Shown: positions 62,356-64,000 of the stretch, one piece after another
How positions within the stretch are numbered: the stretch's first letter is position 1
Layout: every line of letters starts with the position of its first letter
Assembly: GCA_035471785.1 (NCBI GenBank)
Contig: DATIPQ010000095.1
Span: 1-64,000, forward strand
DNA length: 64,000 bases
Direction of reading: 5' to 3'
Source: Acidobacteriota bacterium
GTDB taxonomy: Bacteria > Acidobacteriota > UBA6911 > RPQK01 > DATIPO01
Notes under the pieces: generated by a model
Told to the model about the DNA's origin: nothing
Databases searched by the model: none
What the model saw: the letters and a program-made list of their open reading frames with translations, nothing else
Position numbers and translations under genes: made by a program

Positions 62356-64000
62356 ATGTACGCACAGAGCGCATTCAGTTTTTTGCAGGCCTCCTCGACT
62401 CCCGAGCAATTGGCCGGGCAGGCGGCCCGGTTGGGGTATGAAGCGCTGGCCCTGGCGGACTGCGACGGAGTCTACGGGGCGCCCCGCTTCTTCAAGGCCT
62501 GCCGCCGCCAGGGGGTGCGTCCGCTGGTGGGGTCGTTGGTGACGCTGCGCCTGGACGAGATGGAGGGGCGCACCTGCTCCCTGCCGCTGCTGGTGGAGAA
62601 TCGGCAGGGATACCGCAATCTGTGCCGCCTGGTCACCCGCCTCAAGATGCGGGCCGGCAAGGGCGAGGGCGATGCCGGACTGCACGAAGTGGCCGAGTTC
62701 GCCGGCGGACTGACGGCCTTGACGGGCGGCTCCGAGGGCCCCTTGCACACCGCCCTGGCCCAGGGCGGACGCTGCGCCGCCCGCCGCCTGCTCGACCGCC
62801 TCTCGGCCGTCTTCCCCAAACAGCGTCTCTACCTGGAATTGCAGCGCCACCAGTGCCGCCGCCAGGAGATCGTCAACCAGGAGGTGATCGACCTCTCGCG
62901 CTCCCTCAAGTTGCCCCTGATGGCCAGCGGAGGCGTCCGCTGCGCCCGCCGCCAGGACCGTCCGCTGCTGGACGTGCTGACCTGCATCCGCCACCGCACC
63001 ACGCTGGAAGCCGCCGGACGCAAACTGGCCCCCAACGCCCAGTCCTATCTCAAGCCTCCCGAGGAGATGAAAAAGCTCTTCGCCGATTGTCCCCAGGCCT
63101 GGCGCAACGCCCTGGAGTTGGGCGAGAAGCTCGATTTCACCCTCGACAACCTGGGTTACCGCTTTCCCGACTTCCTGGCTCCCGCCGGAGAGACGCCCAC
63201 CAGCTATCTGCGCAAGCTGACCGAGCAGGAAGCCCGCAAGCGCTACCGCCCCTATCACCAGCGCGCCCGCCGCCAGATCGCCCGCGAACTCGACCTTATC
63301 GAAAAGCTCGACCTGGCCGGCTACTTCCTCATCGTCTGGGACATCGTGCGCTATTGCCGCCGCCGCGACATCCTGGTGCAGGGACGCGGGTCGGCCGCCA
63401 ACAGCGCCGTCTGCTACAGCCTGGGGATCACCGCCGTCGACCCGGTGGGGATGGACCTGCTCTTCGAGCGCTTTCTTTCCGAAGAGCGGGGCGAGTGGCC
63501 CGACATCGATCTCGACCTGCCCAGCGGAGACCGGCGCGAAGAGGTCATCCAGCACGTCTACCAGCGCTACGGACGGAGGGGAGCCGCCATGACGGCCAAC
63601 GTCATCACCTACCGGGGCAAGAGCGCCGCCCGCCAGGTGGGCAAGGCGCTGGGATTCCCCGAGGAGACGCTGGGAAAGCTCTCGCGCCTGATGAGCGTCT
63701 TCCATGAAAAAGTAGAGGAGGAAGAGCGCCAAAAACGTTTCCTGGAAGCCGGCATCCCCCTCGATGAGCGCCGCGCCCAGTGCTTTTTTCACCTCTGGAA
63801 GCAGATCCAGAACCTGCCCCGCCACCTGGGTCAGCATTCGGGCGGACTGGTTCTGGCCCAGGGAGCCCTGGACGACGTGGTCCCGCTGGAAAACGCCACC
63901 ATGCCGGGCCGCCACGTCATCCAGTGGGACAAGGAAGACTGCGCCGACCTGGGAATCATCAAGGTCGACTTGCTGGGCCTGGGAATGATGTCGGCCCTGC
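62356..64000 (+). CDS. dnaE2: Error-prone DNA polymerase DnaE2/ImuC (3' end outside window)
   Basis: The first 548 residues of a C-family replicative-type polymerase, the third member of the mutagenesis cassette. The PHP domain begins at ATG 62356 with QSAFSFLQASSTPEQL, where the metal-binding HxH of DnaE reads YAQ and the TDHD position reads ADCD, so the proofreading-like site is degenerate, as in other DnaE2. The palm has QGRGSAANSAVCYSLGIT near 343-365 and the catalytic PDIDLD at 382-387. LPRHLGQHSGGLVL near 500 follows. It copies past damaged bases with low fidelity. It is 266 bp after imuB, separated by two repeats. The gene continues to the right. Confidence 0.95.
   Translation, partial: MYAQSAFSFLQASSTPEQLAGQAARLGYEALALADCDGVYGAPRFFKACRRQGVRPLVGSLVTLRLDEMEGRTCSLPLLVENRQGYRNLCRLVTRLKMRAGKGEGDAGLHEVAEFAGGLTALTGGSEGPLHTALAQGGRCAARRLLDRLSAVFPKQRLYLELQRHQCRRQEIVNQEVIDLSRSLKLPLMASGGVRCARRQDRPLLDVLTCIRHRTTLEAAGRKLAPNAQSYLKPPEEMKKLFADCPQAWRNALELGEKLDFTLDNLGYRFPDFLAPAGETPTSYLRKLTEQEARKRYRPYHQRARRQIARELDLIEKLDLAGYFLIVWDIVRYCRRRDILVQGRGSAANSAVCYSLGITAVDPVGMDLLFERFLSEERGEWPDIDLDLPSGDRREEVIQHVYQRYGRRGAAMTANVITYRGKSAARQVGKALGFPEETLGKLSRLMSVFHEKVEEEERQKRFLEAGIPLDERRAQCFFHLWKQIQNLPRHLGQHSGGLVLAQGALDDVVPLENATMPGRHVIQWDKEDCADLGIIKVDLLGLGMMSAL

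Overview
The window is a GC-rich, densely coded bacterial chromosome segment. It has about 47 protein genes, one tRNA, several promoters and terminators, and at least two families of dispersed intergenic repeats. The gene set is that of a free-living aerobic heterotroph: acetyl-CoA synthetase, isocitrate dehydrogenase, ETF, secreted M16/M19/M28 peptidases, a PhoX-type enzyme and an SBBP beta-propeller protein. Several gene styles point to Acidobacteriota: a Tat-signal amidase with an acidobacterial leader, a Cys-rich ETF-linked protein, orphan BlaI-type regulators, an ImuA-ImuB-DnaE2 cassette, and no outer-membrane-specific proteobacterial markers. This placement is an inference from gene style, of moderate confidence. 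Nothing here is a taxonomic marker that I can align.

Layout. 1-410: the end of a tyrosine recombinase facing the 3' end of a tRNA-Thr gene, the usual edge of an integrated element. 478-8370: an M16 peptidase pair with a TPR protein; a GlnD-like ACT protein; then a minus-strand run of HD hydrolase, acs, yajQ and pyrE. 8466-12672: pyk, deoB, an orphan BlaI-like regulator and two uncharacterised genes. 13034-18915: a six-gene minus-strand operon (zinc-ribbon protein, etfB, etfA, MDR dehydrogenase, aldo/keto reductase, ClpX-like AAA protein). 19276-21431: cobalamin adenosyltransferase overlapping a DnaC-like ATPase, then a VapBC-type toxin-antitoxin pair in a stretch of lower GC. 21553-26870: lipoprotein dipeptidase, icd, acyl-CoA ligase and a histidine phosphatase. 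27058-36456: a housekeeping block (rpsO, pnp, larB, mutS2, dnaG, rpoD). 36797-48135: secreted M28 peptidase, thioesterase, BlaI-regulated aldehyde dehydrogenase, arsC, a Na+/solute symporter, a DUF6178-like protein and an SBBP propeller. 48430-57530: rpmB, a PhoX-family protein, an AttEFGH-like ABC system with fused permease, a DUF6941-like protein and an AlbA/Schlafen-type ATPase. 57673-64000: amidase, a small HC2-like protein, and the imuA-imuB-dnaE2 mutagenesis cassette, cut by the window edge.

The most distinctive feature is the intergenic DNA. Repeat A (about 99 bp, two copies about 95% identical) begins exactly on the TAG stop codon of the gene before it, once after yajQ and once after imuB, in the same orientation relative to each gene. 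Repeat B (four copies of 55 to 340 bp) is built from hairpins whose stems change in a compensatory way between copies, which argues for selection on a folded RNA or single-stranded DNA form. At 62087-62331 an A copy and a B copy lie back to back. A second strong regulatory find is a 20-bp perfect palindrome placed exactly in the -35/-10 spacer ahead of the BlaI-like regulator/aldehyde dehydrogenase operon.
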